DNA of 64,000 nucleotides, from NCBI GenBank assembly GCA_937928635.1, contig CALFWM010000008.1:1-64000 (forward strand), read 5' to 3'. The DNA is from an uncultured Sulfitobacter sp. (GTDB taxonomy: Bacteria > Pseudomonadota > Alphaproteobacteria > Rhodobacterales > Rhodobacteraceae). Shown here in pieces: positions 55,168 through 63,738 of the stretch (the first letter of the stretch is position 1; each line of letters opens with the position of its first letter). The position numbers were made by a program, and so were the translations under genes. The notes below the pieces were generated by a model. That model worked only from the letters and a program-made list of their open reading frames with translations. It was not told where the DNA came from and ran no database searches.

Positions 55168-56084
55168 CCAGAGGCGTTCCAACGGTCCAGAATGAACCGG
55201 CTGGTCATCAGGTCCAGATGGGCACCGCCGCCGTTCTTGAACAGGGTGATGTCATCGTCCGACTGCCGCTTGAACCGCTCAATATCGTAATAATCCGCGA
55301 TCAGGTGATTGCGGCTGATCGTACCGGCGTCCAGCGGTAGACTGATCTCTCCGATATGGCCGATGGTGGTGTCGAAACTGTCCACAAAGACACGGGCGCG
55401 CAGCAAAGCCTCATCATCGACCTCGCGCATGTCGGGGCGATAGGCCCCGATCAGATCCACGTGCTGGCCCGGTTGGAGCCAGGCCCCTTTGATCAGCGGG
55501 TTGGTGGACATCGTTGCTGAGGTCACAATGTCAGCGCGGCGCACAGCCGTTTCCAGATCATCAGCGATGGCGAGGCCCGGCAGTTCTGCCGCCATCTTTT
55601 CAGCGTTGGCACGGGTGCGGTTCCACACGGTGAACTGTGCATCTGGAAAAATGGATGCATAGGCTGCATGCTGGGCACGGCCCTGATTGCCCGCGCCCAG
55701 GATCAGAATGTCGCGGCTGTCTTTGCGGGCCAGCAGGCGTGCGCCCAGCAAGCTGTCTCCGGCGGTTTTCCACTTGGTCACAAGGTGAAAATCCACGATC
55801 GCTTCAAGGGTGCCATTGTCGTTAGAATAGAGGTTCAGGCCGCCATTGATCATCGGCGTGCCTTTGGCCGGGTTGTCGGGAAACACGGTGGCGGATTTCA
55901 CGGCAATCCCCAGCCCGTTGATCCATGCCGCACGGCTCAGCAAGGTGTCGGGACCACGATAGAGAAAGGTATCGCCAATTTCTGCTTTGGGCAGGTTGTG
56001 CCCTGCAATCATGGCATCTGTCAGGCCGACCCAATCCAGCAGCGCCTCACCTTTGGCAAAGGAAATAAAGGGGATCGTGGTCAT
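55164..56084 (-). CDS. Ornithine cyclodeaminase / mu-crystallin family enzyme
   Basis: A 306-residue NAD(P)-binding protein with the Rossmann motif in 'ILILGAGNQGRAQHAAYA' (GxGxxG), 'VKSATVFPDNPAKGTPMINGGLNLY' and 'SATMSTNPLIKGAWLQPGQHVDLIGAY'. Members are ornithine cyclodeaminases, alanine or ketimine dehydrogenases; the exact substrate cannot be read from sequence. It starts by ATGA overlap with the HAD gene stop, so the two are co-transcribed on the minus strand. Confidence 0.85.
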   Translation of the reverse strand: MTTIPFISFAKGEALLDWVGLTDAMIAGHNLPKAEIGDTFLYRGPDTLLSRAAWINGLGIAVKSATVFPDNPAKGTPMINGGLNLYSNDNGTLEAIVDFHLVTKWKTAGDSLLGARLLARKDSRDILILGAGNQGRAQHAAYASIFPDAQFTVWNRTRANAEKMAAELPGLAIADDLETAVRRADIVTSATMSTNPLIKGAWLQPGQHVDLIGAYRPDMREVDDEALLRARVFVDSFDTTIGHIGEISLPLDAGTISRNHLIADYYDIERFKRQSDDDITLFKNGGGAHLDLMTSRFILDRWNASG

Positions 56085-56701
56085 GAGGCCTCTTTGGGAT
56101 CAAGCAGTTTTGCTGCAACCAACCTGTCGGCCCAGCCTTGTGGGCCGTCAAACAGATACGTTTGCCAGCCCCGCTCTGCTGCGACGGCGATATTTTCGGG
56201 GCGGTCATCGGTGAACAGCAATGTGGCGGGGGCAACCCCGCTTGTCTCTTCGAGAATTTGATAGATTGGAGTTTCGGGTTTCACCTCGCGCAGGTGACCC
56301 GAGATGAAATCCCGGTCGAACGCACGCAGAAATGGATAGACCGTCGCGGCCAGATCATAGGTCTGGATGCCAAAATTGGTGAGCGAGAAAACCGGAATGC
56401 CGCGCGCTTGCAACGCCCGCATCAGGCGGACGGAATGGTCAATGGCCGGGGTGGCGATGTCCAGCCAGCGGTCATGCCACATGCGAATTTCGGCGCGCCA
56501 GTCGGGGTGATCCTCGGCGGCGGCATAGATGACATCGCGAAAGGTCTCGCCCCGATCCACACGGTCGTTGATCACGTGCAGGTCAACGGCGTCAAACAGG
56601 GCTCGGCGGCGCTCAATGCCAATCTCCGCGTCATAAAAACGCTCTGGCTGCCATTCAATCAGGACGTTGCCGATATCAAAAACGACGGCTTGTGGTGTCA
56701 T
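56081..56701 (-). CDS. HAD-IA family phosphatase (YihX-like)
   Basis: A 206-residue HAD hydrolase. Motif I is 'VVFDIGNVLIEWQP' (DxG variant, as in YihX/YjjG types), motif II 'VFSLTNFG', motif III Lys in 'REVKPETPIYQ', and motif IV 'LLFTDDRPENIAVAAERGW' has the paired Asp. YihX removes phosphate from sugar phosphates; the substrate here is unknown. It is the first gene of a pair with the cyclodeaminase. Confidence 0.88.
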   Translation of the reverse strand: MTPQAVVFDIGNVLIEWQPERFYDAEIGIERRRALFDAVDLHVINDRVDRGETFRDVIYAAAEDHPDWRAEIRMWHDRWLDIATPAIDHSVRLMRALQARGIPVFSLTNFGIQTYDLAATVYPFLRAFDRDFISGHLREVKPETPIYQILEETSGVAPATLLFTDDRPENIAVAAERGWQTYLFDGPQGWADRLVAAKLLDPKEAS

Positions 56702-56722
56702 AACAGACCTCTCGATATGCGC

Positions 56723-56765
56723 CGGACTTTTTGAAAAGTCCGGACCGCATTTTTCGAAAAATGCG
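56723..56765. repeat. Twin-hairpin repeat, copy 2
   Basis: CGGACTTTTTGAAAAGTCCG (56723-56742) and a second 9-bp hairpin CGCATTTTT-CG-AAAAATGCG (56746-56765), joined by GAC. Layout is as in the copy at 5541-5583: two 20-base hairpins, 3-base spacer, then a GC-rich tract. It sits between the HAD gene start and the yaiI stop, so it may also end yaiI transcription on the minus strand. Confidence 0.8.
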
Positions 56766-56767
56766 CC

Positions 56768-57220
56768 CTACCCGCGGGCGGCTGCGCGCAACTCACGCTC
56801 CAGCGCCTCCAGAAAACGAGAGCGATCCGCCTTTGTAAAGCCTTTCCCGCCGCCCTGGCGAAAAGGATCCGCCGCGCGCAGGTCTGCCATCAGGTCGCGT
56901 GTGGCCAGTACGTTGCCAATATTGGCCGCCGTGAGTGCTTCGCCGTTGTGTTTCAGCACCCGTGCACCGGCCTCGACGCATTTGGCGGCCAATGGAATGT
57001 CCCCTGTCACCACTACATCCCCCGTGGTGGCCCGTTCGGCAATCCACATGTCTGCCACATCAGGCCCATCCGGGACGATCACCGTTTCCACTAGCGGGTT
57101 CTGTGACGGGCGCAACCCACCGTTTGATACCACAAACATGTGCACCTTGTGGCGTGTCGCGACCTTTTCCGCTTCTGCCTTGACCGGGCAGGCATCGGCA
57201 TCAATATAAAGTGCGGTCAT
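56768..57220 (-). CDS. YaiI/YqxD family protein (DUF188)
   Basis: A 150-residue protein with the DUF188 hallmarks '[18 protein letters not shown]' at the N-terminus (acidic cluster of a PIN-like fold), '[19 protein letters not shown]' and '[37 protein letters not shown]'. It is a putative nuclease-like protein of unknown role. Its ATG overlaps the sthA stop (ATGA). Confidence 0.93.
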   Translation of the reverse strand: MTALYIDADACPVKAEAEKVATRHKVHMFVVSNGGLRPSQNPLVETVIVPDGPDVADMWIAERATTGDVVVTGDIPLAAKCVEAGARVLKHNGEALTAANIGNVLATRDLMADLRAADPFRQGGGKGFTKADRSRFLEALERELRAAARG

Positions 57221-58668
57221 TTCTTTTTCTTGGCTTTGGAGGTCTTTGTGGCTTTCTTGGGTGTGACCTTGAATTCCTCCGGGATGGGCATGCGGTTGAA
57301 TGCATCAAGGCCCGCGATCTTGTAGGCCTCCGCCAGGGTCGGATAGTTAAAGGTGTTCTGGACAAAGTAATCTACCGTGCCCTTCAGGTTCAGCACAGCC
57401 TGGGCAATATGGATCAGCTCCGTTGCCCCTTCGCCCACAATCTGTACGCCCAACACCCGCCGGGTTTTCAGACTGACCAGCATTTTCAAAAGCCCGTGTT
57501 CCAGCCCCATGATATGGCCGCGTGAGGTTTCGCGAAACCGTGCCACACCAACCTCATAGGGAATTTCACGTTCCTGCATTTCTTCTTCGGACATGCCGCA
57601 GGTGGAAATCTCGGGGACAGAATAAATACCATAGGGAAACCACGGGCTTTCTGCCAGCGTCGGCACATCCAACGCGTGACACGCGGCAATGCGGCCTTGT
57701 TGCAAGGAGGTCGAGGCGAGGGAGGGATGCCCGATCACGTCACCGGCAGCATAGATGTGTTTGACCTTGGTCTGATAGGTCTTGCGGTCAACCTCAATCC
57801 GGCCGCGATGGTCTGTTTCCAGCCCCGCTGCCTTTGGATTCAGCTTTTTGGTGGCCCCCATGCGTCCGGCGGCAAACAGCAGCATTTCCGCGCGCACGTG
57901 GCGGCCATTGTCCAGCGCGACCTCAACATGCGTGCCTTGATCTTCGATGGAATCGATCTTGGAGCCCAGACGCAGATCAACGCCGTTTTCCTCAATCTGA
58001 TGGGTGAAATCGCGGATGGCACCGCGGTCGATGAAGTCAAGGAAGCTCTCGCGGGGCTCAATCAACGTCACGCGCACGTCTAATGCGGAAAACATCGTGG
58101 CGTATTCGACGCCAATCACGCCTGCCCCAACAACCACCAGCGAGCGCGGGATTTCGGCCATGTCGAGAAATTCATCACTGTCGAGCACAGTTGTGCCATT
58201 AAACGGCACCCAGTCGGGGCGAAAGGTTTTGGTGCCCGTGGAGATCAGAAACCTGTCCGCCGTCAGGGTTGAAACCTCGCCCGCCTCCGTGGCGACCTCC
58301 ACCGTGTTTGCGTCCAGAAACCTGGCCAAGCCATTCAAGGTGTCCACGTGGTTGCGGTTGAACTGGTGTTCCAGCACGTCCACCTCATGATCAATGGTCA
58401 TGTGCAGCCGCGCTTTCAGATCGCCCGCCTCAATCTCATCCTTCACCCGGTAGGAACGTCCGTAAAAACTGCGTTCGCGCCAGCCGGATAGGTTCAGCAC
58501 CGTTTCGCGCAGGGTTTTGGAGGGGATCGTGCCGGTATGCGCCGATACTCCGCCCAGCCGGTCCTTGCGGTCCACCACCAGCACGCGGCGTTTCAATTTG
58601 CCCGCTTGAATGGCGGCCGCACGGCCAGACGGGCCGGAGCCGATGATGATAAGATCGTAATGTGACAT
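57217..58668 (-). CDS. sthA: Soluble pyridine nucleotide transhydrogenase (Si-specific)
   Basis: A 483-residue flavoprotein. The FAD site is '[17 protein letters not shown]' and the NAD(P) site '[20 protein letters not shown]'. The dimerisation domain has '[19 protein letters not shown]'. In place of the redox-active CxxxxC of dihydrolipoyl dehydrogenases the sequence reads '[10 protein letters not shown]', as expected for SthA. It balances NADPH and NADH in the cytoplasm. A Lys-rich tail ([13 protein letters not shown]) ends the protein. ATG 58668 follows the fghA stop by 4 bases. Confidence 0.95.
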   Translation of the reverse strand: MSHYDLIIIGSGPSGRAAAIQAGKLKRRVLVVDRKDRLGGVSAHTGTIPSKTLRETVLNLSGWRERSFYGRSYRVKDEIEAGDLKARLHMTIDHEVDVLEHQFNRNHVDTLNGLARFLDANTVEVATEAGEVSTLTADRFLISTGTKTFRPDWVPFNGTTVLDSDEFLDMAEIPRSLVVVGAGVIGVEYATMFSALDVRVTLIEPRESFLDFIDRGAIRDFTHQIEENGVDLRLGSKIDSIEDQGTHVEVALDNGRHVRAEMLLFAAGRMGATKKLNPKAAGLETDHRGRIEVDRKTYQTKVKHIYAAGDVIGHPSLASTSLQQGRIAACHALDVPTLAESPWFPYGIYSVPEISTCGMSEEEMQEREIPYEVGVARFRETSRGHIMGLEHGLLKMLVSLKTRRVLGVQIVGEGATELIHIAQAVLNLKGTVDYFVQNTFNYPTLAEAYKIAGLDAFNRMPIPEEFKVTPKKATKTSKAKKKK

Positions 58669-58672
58669 ATGA

Positions 58673-59506
58673 TTACCTTGCGTAGAGTGCATCCGCGTGG
58701 AAGGCTACGTGGTCTTCCATGAAGGTTGAGACAAAGAAGTAACTATGGTCATAACCCGGCTGCATGCGGAACGTGCCGTGCTGGCGTTTTTTGGCCATTG
58801 CGGCGGATAGCGCCTCGGGTTTGAGCAGGTCCAGGAACTGATCTGCCGCCCCCTGATCAATCAACACCGGGCCATCAAATCCTGTGTTTTGCATCATCAG
58901 GGTCGCGTCATGGCGCGCCGATGTGCTTTCATCCCCGCCCAAATAGGCGCTGAGTTGCTTGCGGCCCCAATCGCTTGCAGTGGGGTTGGTGATCGGTGCA
59001 AAGGCGGAGACGGAGGCAAAACGCCCCGGAAGGTTCATCGCAAGGGTCAACGCCCCGTGCCCGCCCATGGAATGCCCGGTGATGCCCTGACGCTCCAGAT
59101 CAATTGCAAACTCTTTGCCAATGAGCGCGGGCAGTTCTTCCGCCACGTAGTCCCACATCTGAAAATGCGGCGCCCAAGGCTCTTGCGTCGCGTTCACATA
59201 AAACCCGGCACCCTTGCCCAGATCATAGGCCTCATCATCCGCCACGTCGTCACCGCGCGGTGAGGTGTCAGGAAAGACCAGTGCAATGCCATGTTCCGCC
59301 GCCCAGGCCTGCGCGCCTGCTTTTGTCATAGCGTTCTCATGGGTGCAGGTCAGCCCGGACAGATACCACAGCACCGGCACCGGCCCATCGCGCGCTTCTT
59401 CCGGCAAGAACAGACCAAAAGTCATCTCGCAACTGCACGCGGCTGAGGCATGGGAATAGACCCCTTGCGTGCCCCCAAAACAGGCGTTTTCAGAAATGGT
59501 TTTCAT
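58673..59506 (-). CDS. fghA: S-formylglutathione hydrolase
   Basis: A 277-residue alpha/beta hydrolase (esterase D). 'WYLSGLTCTHENAMTKAG' and the nucleophile elbow 'GHSMGGHGALTLA' are present, with 'DQGAADQFL' (Asp) and 'GYDHSYFFVSTFMEDH' (His) completing the triad. It ends glutathione-dependent formaldehyde oxidation by releasing formate. Transcribed together with sthA and yaiI. ATG 59506 was chosen over 59536 because family members begin at 'MKTISENACFGG'. Confidence 0.95.
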   Translation of the reverse strand: MKTISENACFGGTQGVYSHASAACSCEMTFGLFLPEEARDGPVPVLWYLSGLTCTHENAMTKAGAQAWAAEHGIALVFPDTSPRGDDVADDEAYDLGKGAGFYVNATQEPWAPHFQMWDYVAEELPALIGKEFAIDLERQGITGHSMGGHGALTLAMNLPGRFASVSAFAPITNPTASDWGRKQLSAYLGGDESTSARHDATLMMQNTGFDGPVLIDQGAADQFLDLLKPEALSAAMAKKRQHGTFRMQPGYDHSYFFVSTFMEDHVAFHADALYAR

Positions 59507-59542
59507 GCACGTTTTTCCTTTTGTTCTTTCGGGCAAGGCGGG

Positions 59543-60469
59543 TCAGACGGTGCTGACCCACCCCACCACAAGGCTTACTGTAACGATGCTGATCGCGGTG
59601 GAGATCAAAATTGCGGCAGACACGCGTTGAGGTGCGACTCCGTAGTGTTGCGCCAACATGTAGACATTGCCCGCCACCGGCAAGGCAGCGGCGGCCACCA
59701 CAACGCCGGCCTTGTACGGGTCGACCGCAAACAACACCATGGCAAAGCCGACAAACAGCGGGTGCAACACCAATTTGCAAAAGCTCAGCCAGCCGGCAAT
59801 GGAGATCCGCTCGGCTGATTTGCTGGCTAGCGACGCGCCAATGGCAAACAGCGCACCGGGGGTGGCGGCCCCCCCGAGGATGGCCAGAAAGTCATTCATC
59901 GGGGTTGGAATCGGAATTGAAAAGGCGGACCAGATCAACCCCAGACCAATTGCGACAATCATCGGGTTTTTCAACAACCCCAACCCAACAGTGCGCAACA
60001 GCAGCCCGCCGGAGGCCCCATCGCGCGATCCTGTCACCAAAATGACAATCAGGCTGGAAAACACGATCAGGTCCACCGCAAGCGCCAGCATAATCGGCCC
60101 GATGGCTTGCGCGCCCAGCAGCAGCGTCAGCATTGGTATACCCAGAAACCCGACATTGCCGATGGCGGCACATTGCGCCTCAATCGCTGTGGTTGCCACA
60201 TCGAGCCGGCGCAAAAAACCGACAGCGGTGGCAATGCCATAGACAAACGCGGTGCCCCACAGATAGGCGACGACCAGCCGTGTGTCCCAGACCTCGGCCA
60301 GGGACAGGTTGGCGGAAAACCGGAATAGCATTGCAGACAGCGCGAAATAAAAGACGAACTTCGTAAGGTAGGCGGTCGCCTCTTCGGTGAAAAACCGTGT
60401 GCGCCCGGCAACATAACCGATGGCAATAACCGCAAAGAACGGTAGTGTTTTCAAAAAAATCGCAAGCAT
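59543..60469 (-). CDS. AEC family permease, intact
   Basis: A 308-residue polytopic protein with about ten segments: 'MLAIFLKTLPFFAVIAIGYVAGR' first segment, 'NVGFLGIPMLTLLLG', and 'ALPVAGNVYMLAQHYGV', typical of auxin-efflux-carrier-like permeases. The substrate is unknown (small organic acids in characterised relatives). It is a paralogue of the interrupted gene at 18848-19765. ATG 60469 was selected over an upstream in-frame ATG at 60607 that would add non-homologous residues. Confidence 0.87.
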   Translation of the reverse strand: MLAIFLKTLPFFAVIAIGYVAGRTRFFTEEATAYLTKFVFYFALSAMLFRFSANLSLAEVWDTRLVVAYLWGTAFVYGIATAVGFLRRLDVATTAIEAQCAAIGNVGFLGIPMLTLLLGAQAIGPIMLALAVDLIVFSSLIVILVTGSRDGASGGLLLRTVGLGLLKNPMIVAIGLGLIWSAFSIPIPTPMNDFLAILGGAATPGALFAIGASLASKSAERISIAGWLSFCKLVLHPLFVGFAMVLFAVDPYKAGVVVAAAALPVAGNVYMLAQHYGVAPQRVSAAILISTAISIVTVSLVVGWVSTV

Positions 60470-60642
60470 AAGCCGAGGGTTACCCATGCGGTGTGCCGTA
60501 TGCAACGGTTGGATTGCGCACCCGGTGTTTGGCGCAGGGGTGATGCATTCTTCACGATGTCTTGTGAGCGGCGCTGAAGTCTGGTGCTGGGTGCAGGGTT
60601 TCGACAAGGTGGCGTAAATCCAACTAGACCTGCATTCGCCCT

Positions 60643-61251
60643 ATGTCCAAAATCCTGAATTCCATTCCGTTGCTTTATCTCCTGCTCTTGATCCCGGGGC
60701 GGTTTGCCATTCTGGGACTGTTCGACCGCAGCTGGTATTACGCACAAATGATGTATGACAGCGGGGTTTGGTCGATCCGCCTGCTGCTGCTGACCATCGC
60801 CGTGACGCCCATTTTGATGGTGATCAACTGGACGGGCTGGGGCAAACCGGTGGGGCGCTGGTTGCTGCCGCGGCGGCGTCATTTTGGGCTGATCAGCTTT
60901 ATCTACGCAAGCCTGCATTTGCTGCACTATGTCCTCTACACCCTCGAAAACGCGGACCTACAAAGCATTCTGGCGGATGTATTGCGTTTGGAATATGCAG
61001 TGGGCTGGGTAGGGTTTGTGATCTTTGCGGTCCTTGCCGTGACCTCAAACACAATCTCTGTGCGCAAGCTGGGACGCAAATGGAAACCGCTGCACTATTG
61101 GATTTACCCGGCCATCGCGGTGACGTTTTGGCACTGGTATCTGTTTGACGAATTTACCGCCCGGGTGATGTTTTGGCTGACGCTGTTTGTCGCACTAAAG
61201 GGCGCGCATGGCGCATTTCGCGCGGTGCGTCAGGTTGCGTCAACGTCCTGA
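60643..61251 (+). CDS. msrQ: MsrQ-like heme-binding membrane protein (ferric-reductase-like)
   Basis: A 202-residue protein with six hydrophobic segments and conserved membrane histidines ('RHFGLISFIYASLHLLHYVLY', 'HYWIYPAIAVTFWHWYLF'), matching MsrQ/ferric reductase-like transmembrane proteins that bind b-type heme and pass quinol electrons outward. MsrQ normally serves the periplasmic molybdoenzyme MsrP, but no msrP gene is adjacent, so the partner is unknown. Divergent from the AEC permease, convergent with mbfA. Confidence 0.82.
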   Translation: MSKILNSIPLLYLLLLIPGRFAILGLFDRSWYYAQMMYDSGVWSIRLLLLTIAVTPILMVINWTGWGKPVGRWLLPRRRHFGLISFIYASLHLLHYVLYTLENADLQSILADVLRLEYAVGWVGFVIFAVLAVTSNTISVRKLGRKWKPLHYWIYPAIAVTFWHWYLFDEFTARVMFWLTLFVALKGAHGAFRAVRQVASTS

Positions 61252-61259
61252 CGCCCCCC

Positions 61260-62234
61260 TCAGCCTGAGCCAATCAGCACGCCTGCGGCAAACACCAGCG
61301 CGCCGCCCACGACAACCTGCAATGCGGCGCGAATGAAGGGTGTCTGCATGTAACGGTTCTGGATCCAGGCAATTGCCCAAAGCTCGACAAAAACGACGAT
61401 GATGGCGATCACCGTGGCCGTCCAGAAATCTGAAATCAGATAGGGCAGCGCATGCCCCAGGCCGCCCAATGTGGTCATGATGCCAGAGGCAAAACCACGT
61501 TTCAGCGGCGAACCGCGCCCCGACAGCTCTCCGTCGTCTGACGCAGCCTCGGTAAAGCCCATCGAAATACCCGCGCCAACTGATGCGGCCAAACCCACCA
61601 GAAAAGTTGTCCAGGTGTCCTGTGTGGCAAAGGCCGTTGCAAAAATGGGCGCAAGCGTGGAGACCGATCCGTCCATCAGCCCGGCAAGACCGGGTTGCAC
61701 CCAGGTCAGGATGAACTGGCGATGGGCGCGGGTTTCTTCGCCTTGCGCGGTGTCAGGGTCCAGGTGTTGCGCCGCGAGGTCAGCAGCTGTGCTTTGGTGA
61801 GAGGCCTCTGAGGCAGCCAAATCACCCAGCAGTTTGCGTGTGGCCGCATCCGATGTGCGTGCAGCGGCGGCAAGGTAAAACGCTTCGGCATCTTGTTCCA
61901 TGGCGGCGGCCTCGGACCGGATGCGCTCCAAGCCAAGGTTTTCGACCAACCAGACAGGCCGGCGCGCATAAAACCCGGAGACGTGCTCGCGCCGGATTAG
62001 GGGAATGGTATCGCCAAAGCGCAGGATATGTAGATCAATGAGGCGCTGCCGATGCGTGTCTTCCTCGGCTGCCATGCCGTCAAACACCGCGGCACTGTCC
62101 GGATACTCCTCCCGCAGGCGCGCCGCATACCCCCGGTAAATCCGCGCATCATCTTCTTCTGACGATATCGCCAAAGCCAGAACTTCCTGTTCTGTCAGAT
62201 CGCGAAATCTCTTGCGGGTCAGGGAAAAACGCAT
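61260..62234 (-). CDS. mbfA: Membrane-bound ferritin MbfA (ferritin-like / VIT1 iron exporter)
   Basis: A 324-residue protein. The N-terminal ferritin-like di-iron domain spans about residues 10-165, with Glu and ExxH pairs ('ISSEEDDARIYRGYA', 'GMAAEEDTHRQRLIDLH', 'LAASEASHQSTA'). A VIT1/CCC1-type transmembrane domain follows ('GLAGLMDGSVSTLAPIFATAFAT', 'GISMGFTEAASDDGELSGRGSPLKRG'). MbfA exports iron and protects against H2O2 and iron overload in rhizobia and relatives. Start ATG 62234 follows GGAGGAG. An Irr-type iron box overlaps its likely promoter. Confidence 0.95.
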   Translation of the reverse strand: MRFSLTRKRFRDLTEQEVLALAISSEEDDARIYRGYAARLREEYPDSAAVFDGMAAEEDTHRQRLIDLHILRFGDTIPLIRREHVSGFYARRPVWLVENLGLERIRSEAAAMEQDAEAFYLAAAARTSDAATRKLLGDLAASEASHQSTAADLAAQHLDPDTAQGEETRAHRQFILTWVQPGLAGLMDGSVSTLAPIFATAFATQDTWTTFLVGLAASVGAGISMGFTEAASDDGELSGRGSPLKRGFASGIMTTLGGLGHALPYLISDFWTATVIAIIVVFVELWAIAWIQNRYMQTPFIRAALQVVVGGALVFAAGVLIGSG

Positions 62235-62250
62235 TGGCCAACTCCTCCAG

Positions 62251-62267
62251 ATTAGAATAATTCTAAA
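62251..62267. promoter_or_regulatory. Iron control element (Irr box) of mbfA
   Basis: TTAGAA (62252-62257) and TTCTAA (62261-62266), three bases apart, match the ICE consensus TTTAGAA-N3-TTCTAAA to which Irr binds under low iron. It lies 17 bases from the mbfA start codon and overlaps the proposed -10 hexamer, so binding should repress mbfA. Confidence 0.75.
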
Positions 62268-62287
62268 CTACCGAAAGATGAAGGCAA
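62260..62287 (-). promoter_or_regulatory. Probable mbfA promoter
   Basis: On the minus strand TTGCCT (62287-62282) and TAGAAT (62265-62260) are separated by 16 bases. The -10 lies inside the Irr box, leaving a leader of about 20 bases with its Shine-Dalgarno. Confidence 0.5.
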
Positions 62288-62320
62288 TGCCCCTTTGCCT
62301 CGCGTCAGCGCAGAATTTTC

Positions 62321-62349
62321 TTGGAACTGAACGAAACGGTTTATATCCT
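62321..62349 (+). promoter_or_regulatory. Possible promoter of the TetR gene
   Basis: TTGGAA (62321-62326), 17-base spacer, TATCCT (62344-62349), 25 bases ahead of the TetR start codon. It is a sigma-70-like match only. Confidence 0.4.
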
Positions 62350-62374
62350 GTCCCCTCACGCGCCCGGAGATTTC

Positions 62375-62992
62375 ATGAACGTCAGCCCACAAAAAATCCA
62401 CAAAGGCCGCAAGTTTGATCAGGTGCTGGAAGGTGCCCGCACCGTTTTTATGGCGGATGGGTTTGAAGGGGCCAGTGTGGATGAAATTGTCCGCGTTGCG
62501 GCGGTCTCTAAGGCGACGCTTTATAGCTATTTCCCTGATAAGCGCCTGCTTTTTATGGAGGTCGCGAATGCCGAATGCATCCGCCAAAGCCAGGAAGCGC
62601 ATGATAAAATTGACATGAATGCCCCCCCGCGCGAGGTGCTGTGCCAGGCCGGTCAGCATTTTCTGCGCTTCATCACCTCTACCTTTGGGCAGCAGATTTT
62701 CCGTATCTGTGTCGCAGAATCTGACCGCTTTCCCGAGATCGGGCAGAGCTTTTACAACTCCGGTCCTGCTGTCATGCGCGCCGAGATGGTGGCGTATTTT
62801 GAAGAAGCGGTGGAGCGCGGTGCCTTGAAAATAGATGATTTTGAACTGGCGGCGGATCAATTTGGCGAATTGTGCAAGGCAGACCTATGGCCGCGCCTGA
62901 TGTTTGGCGTCACCAAAACCGTGAGCGATGCGGAAATTGCCCGCGTCGTGAACGGTGCGGTTGAAACTTTCCTGGCCCGGTACGGCGCATGA
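62375..62992 (+). CDS. TetR/AcrR family transcriptional regulator
   Basis: A 205-residue protein with the TetR helix-turn-helix ('FDQVLEGARTVFMADGFEGASVDEIVRVAAVSKATLYSYFPDKRLLF', residues about 12-58) and a C-terminal domain of the TetR_C type ('AADQFGELCKADLWPRLMFG'). It is divergent from mbfA and coupled by ATGA to the first I78-like gene; ligand and targets are unknown. ATG 62375 was chosen over an earlier in-frame ATG at 62321, which falls in the promoter region. Confidence 0.93.
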   Translation: MNVSPQKIHKGRKFDQVLEGARTVFMADGFEGASVDEIVRVAAVSKATLYSYFPDKRLLFMEVANAECIRQSQEAHDKIDMNAPPREVLCQAGQHFLRFITSTFGQQIFRICVAESDRFPEIGQSFYNSGPAVMRAEMVAYFEEAVERGALKIDDFELAADQFGELCKADLWPRLMFGVTKTVSDAEIARVVNGAVETFLARYGA

Positions 62993-63231
62993 GGGCGCTT
63001 TTGCTGCTTTGCCTTCTGGCTGGGTGGAGTAGGGTATCAGACGTTGAAACAACCTGCAATGCTGACAACTACGCAGAATTTGTTGGCCAACCCGAAACGG
63101 CGGTTTATGGCGTATTGCCCAACTTGCGTGTTGTCCGTGCCGGAGAAGTCGTTACCCAAGACTTCAACCCGGAGCGGTTGAACGCCGAAGTGGGCAAAGA
63201 TGGCTTCATAACGCGGTTTGGATGCTACTGA
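62989..63231 (+). CDS. I78-type peptidase inhibitor family protein, first of two
   Basis: An 80-residue protein. The mature part 'CNADNYAEFVGQPETAV', 'LRVVRAGEVVTQDFNPERLNAEVGKDGFITRFGC' follows the I78 protease-inhibitor pattern (CNA...GQ ... RVxxPG..VTxDxxxxRLNxxxxxxGxIxxxxC). The leader reads 'LLLLCLLAGWSRVSD': where a lipobox Cys would be expected (LAG-C), Trp is encoded, so it may be secreted but not lipidated. Coupled by ATGA to the TetR gene; a related gene follows after 19 bases. Confidence 0.75.
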   Translation: MRALLLLCLLAGWSRVSDVETTCNADNYAEFVGQPETAVYGVLPNLRVVRAGEVVTQDFNPERLNAEVGKDGFITRFGCY

Positions 63232-63250
63232 TATTGAGGAGAACGAAAAG

Positions 63251-63535
63251 ATGATCCAGAAATGTGCCGTTTTAGGCGTGATCCTATTGGCCGGATGCAA
63301 CAGCACCATTGGCGGCGGCAATACGGCAAACGCGCCGCGCACCAGCAACACGGACACCTGTAACGCAGCCGCCTACGCCGGTTTGGTGGGGCAGGATTCT
63401 GTGGTGACATTGTCCATCCCGGACCCCAAACGCTCCTACCGCACGGACGAAGCGGTGCCATCAGATTTTGATCCAAAACGTGTGAGTGTGCTGTTGGATG
63501 AAACAGATGTGATCATCTCTGTAAGCTGCGGTTAA
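63251..63535 (+). CDS. I78-type peptidase inhibitor family lipoprotein, second of two
   Basis: A 94-residue protein with a clear lipobox leader (MIQKCAVLGVILLAGC), a short Gly/Asn linker, and an I78-like domain ('DTCNAAAYAGLVGQDSV', 'DEAVPSDFDPKRVSVLLDETDVIISVSCG'). It is predicted to be lipid-anchored in the periplasm and to inhibit serine proteases such as chymotrypsin- or subtilisin-like enzymes; specificity is unknown. ATG 63251 follows GAGGAGAA. It shares domain plan with the preceding gene, pointing to tandem duplication and divergence. Confidence 0.78.
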   Translation: MIQKCAVLGVILLAGCNSTIGGGNTANAPRTSNTDTCNAAAYAGLVGQDSVVTLSIPDPKRSYRTDEAVPSDFDPKRVSVLLDETDVIISVSCG

Positions 63536-63548
63536 CTGTCATCCTCTA

Positions 63549-63648
63549 TAGCGTCCCGCCTTTAACTTGAAGCATCACGTATCGTCGATGTCCCGAGAGC
63601 GCGGAGCGCGGCAGGGTATCGGCGGTTCAGGTTTCAGGCGGGGCGCTT
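63549..63648. mobile_element. 100-bp MITE-like element, copy B
   Basis: Same 100-bp unit as at 393-492 with 8 base differences. The ends pair as 18 of 23 positions (left TAGCGTCCCGCCTTTAACTT, right reverse complement AAGCGCCCCGCCTGAAACCT). TA flanks both sides (63547-63548 and 63649-63650). It sits between the I78-like gene and paaK and interrupts no recognised gene. Confidence 0.8.
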
Positions 63649-63738
63649 TAGGGCGCACTTAACGTGCGCGATGACGTGGTTCCTCACCTGCTTCACCGTT
63701 CCAATAGCCCAGTCTTATGGATGCCTTACGCGATGGCG

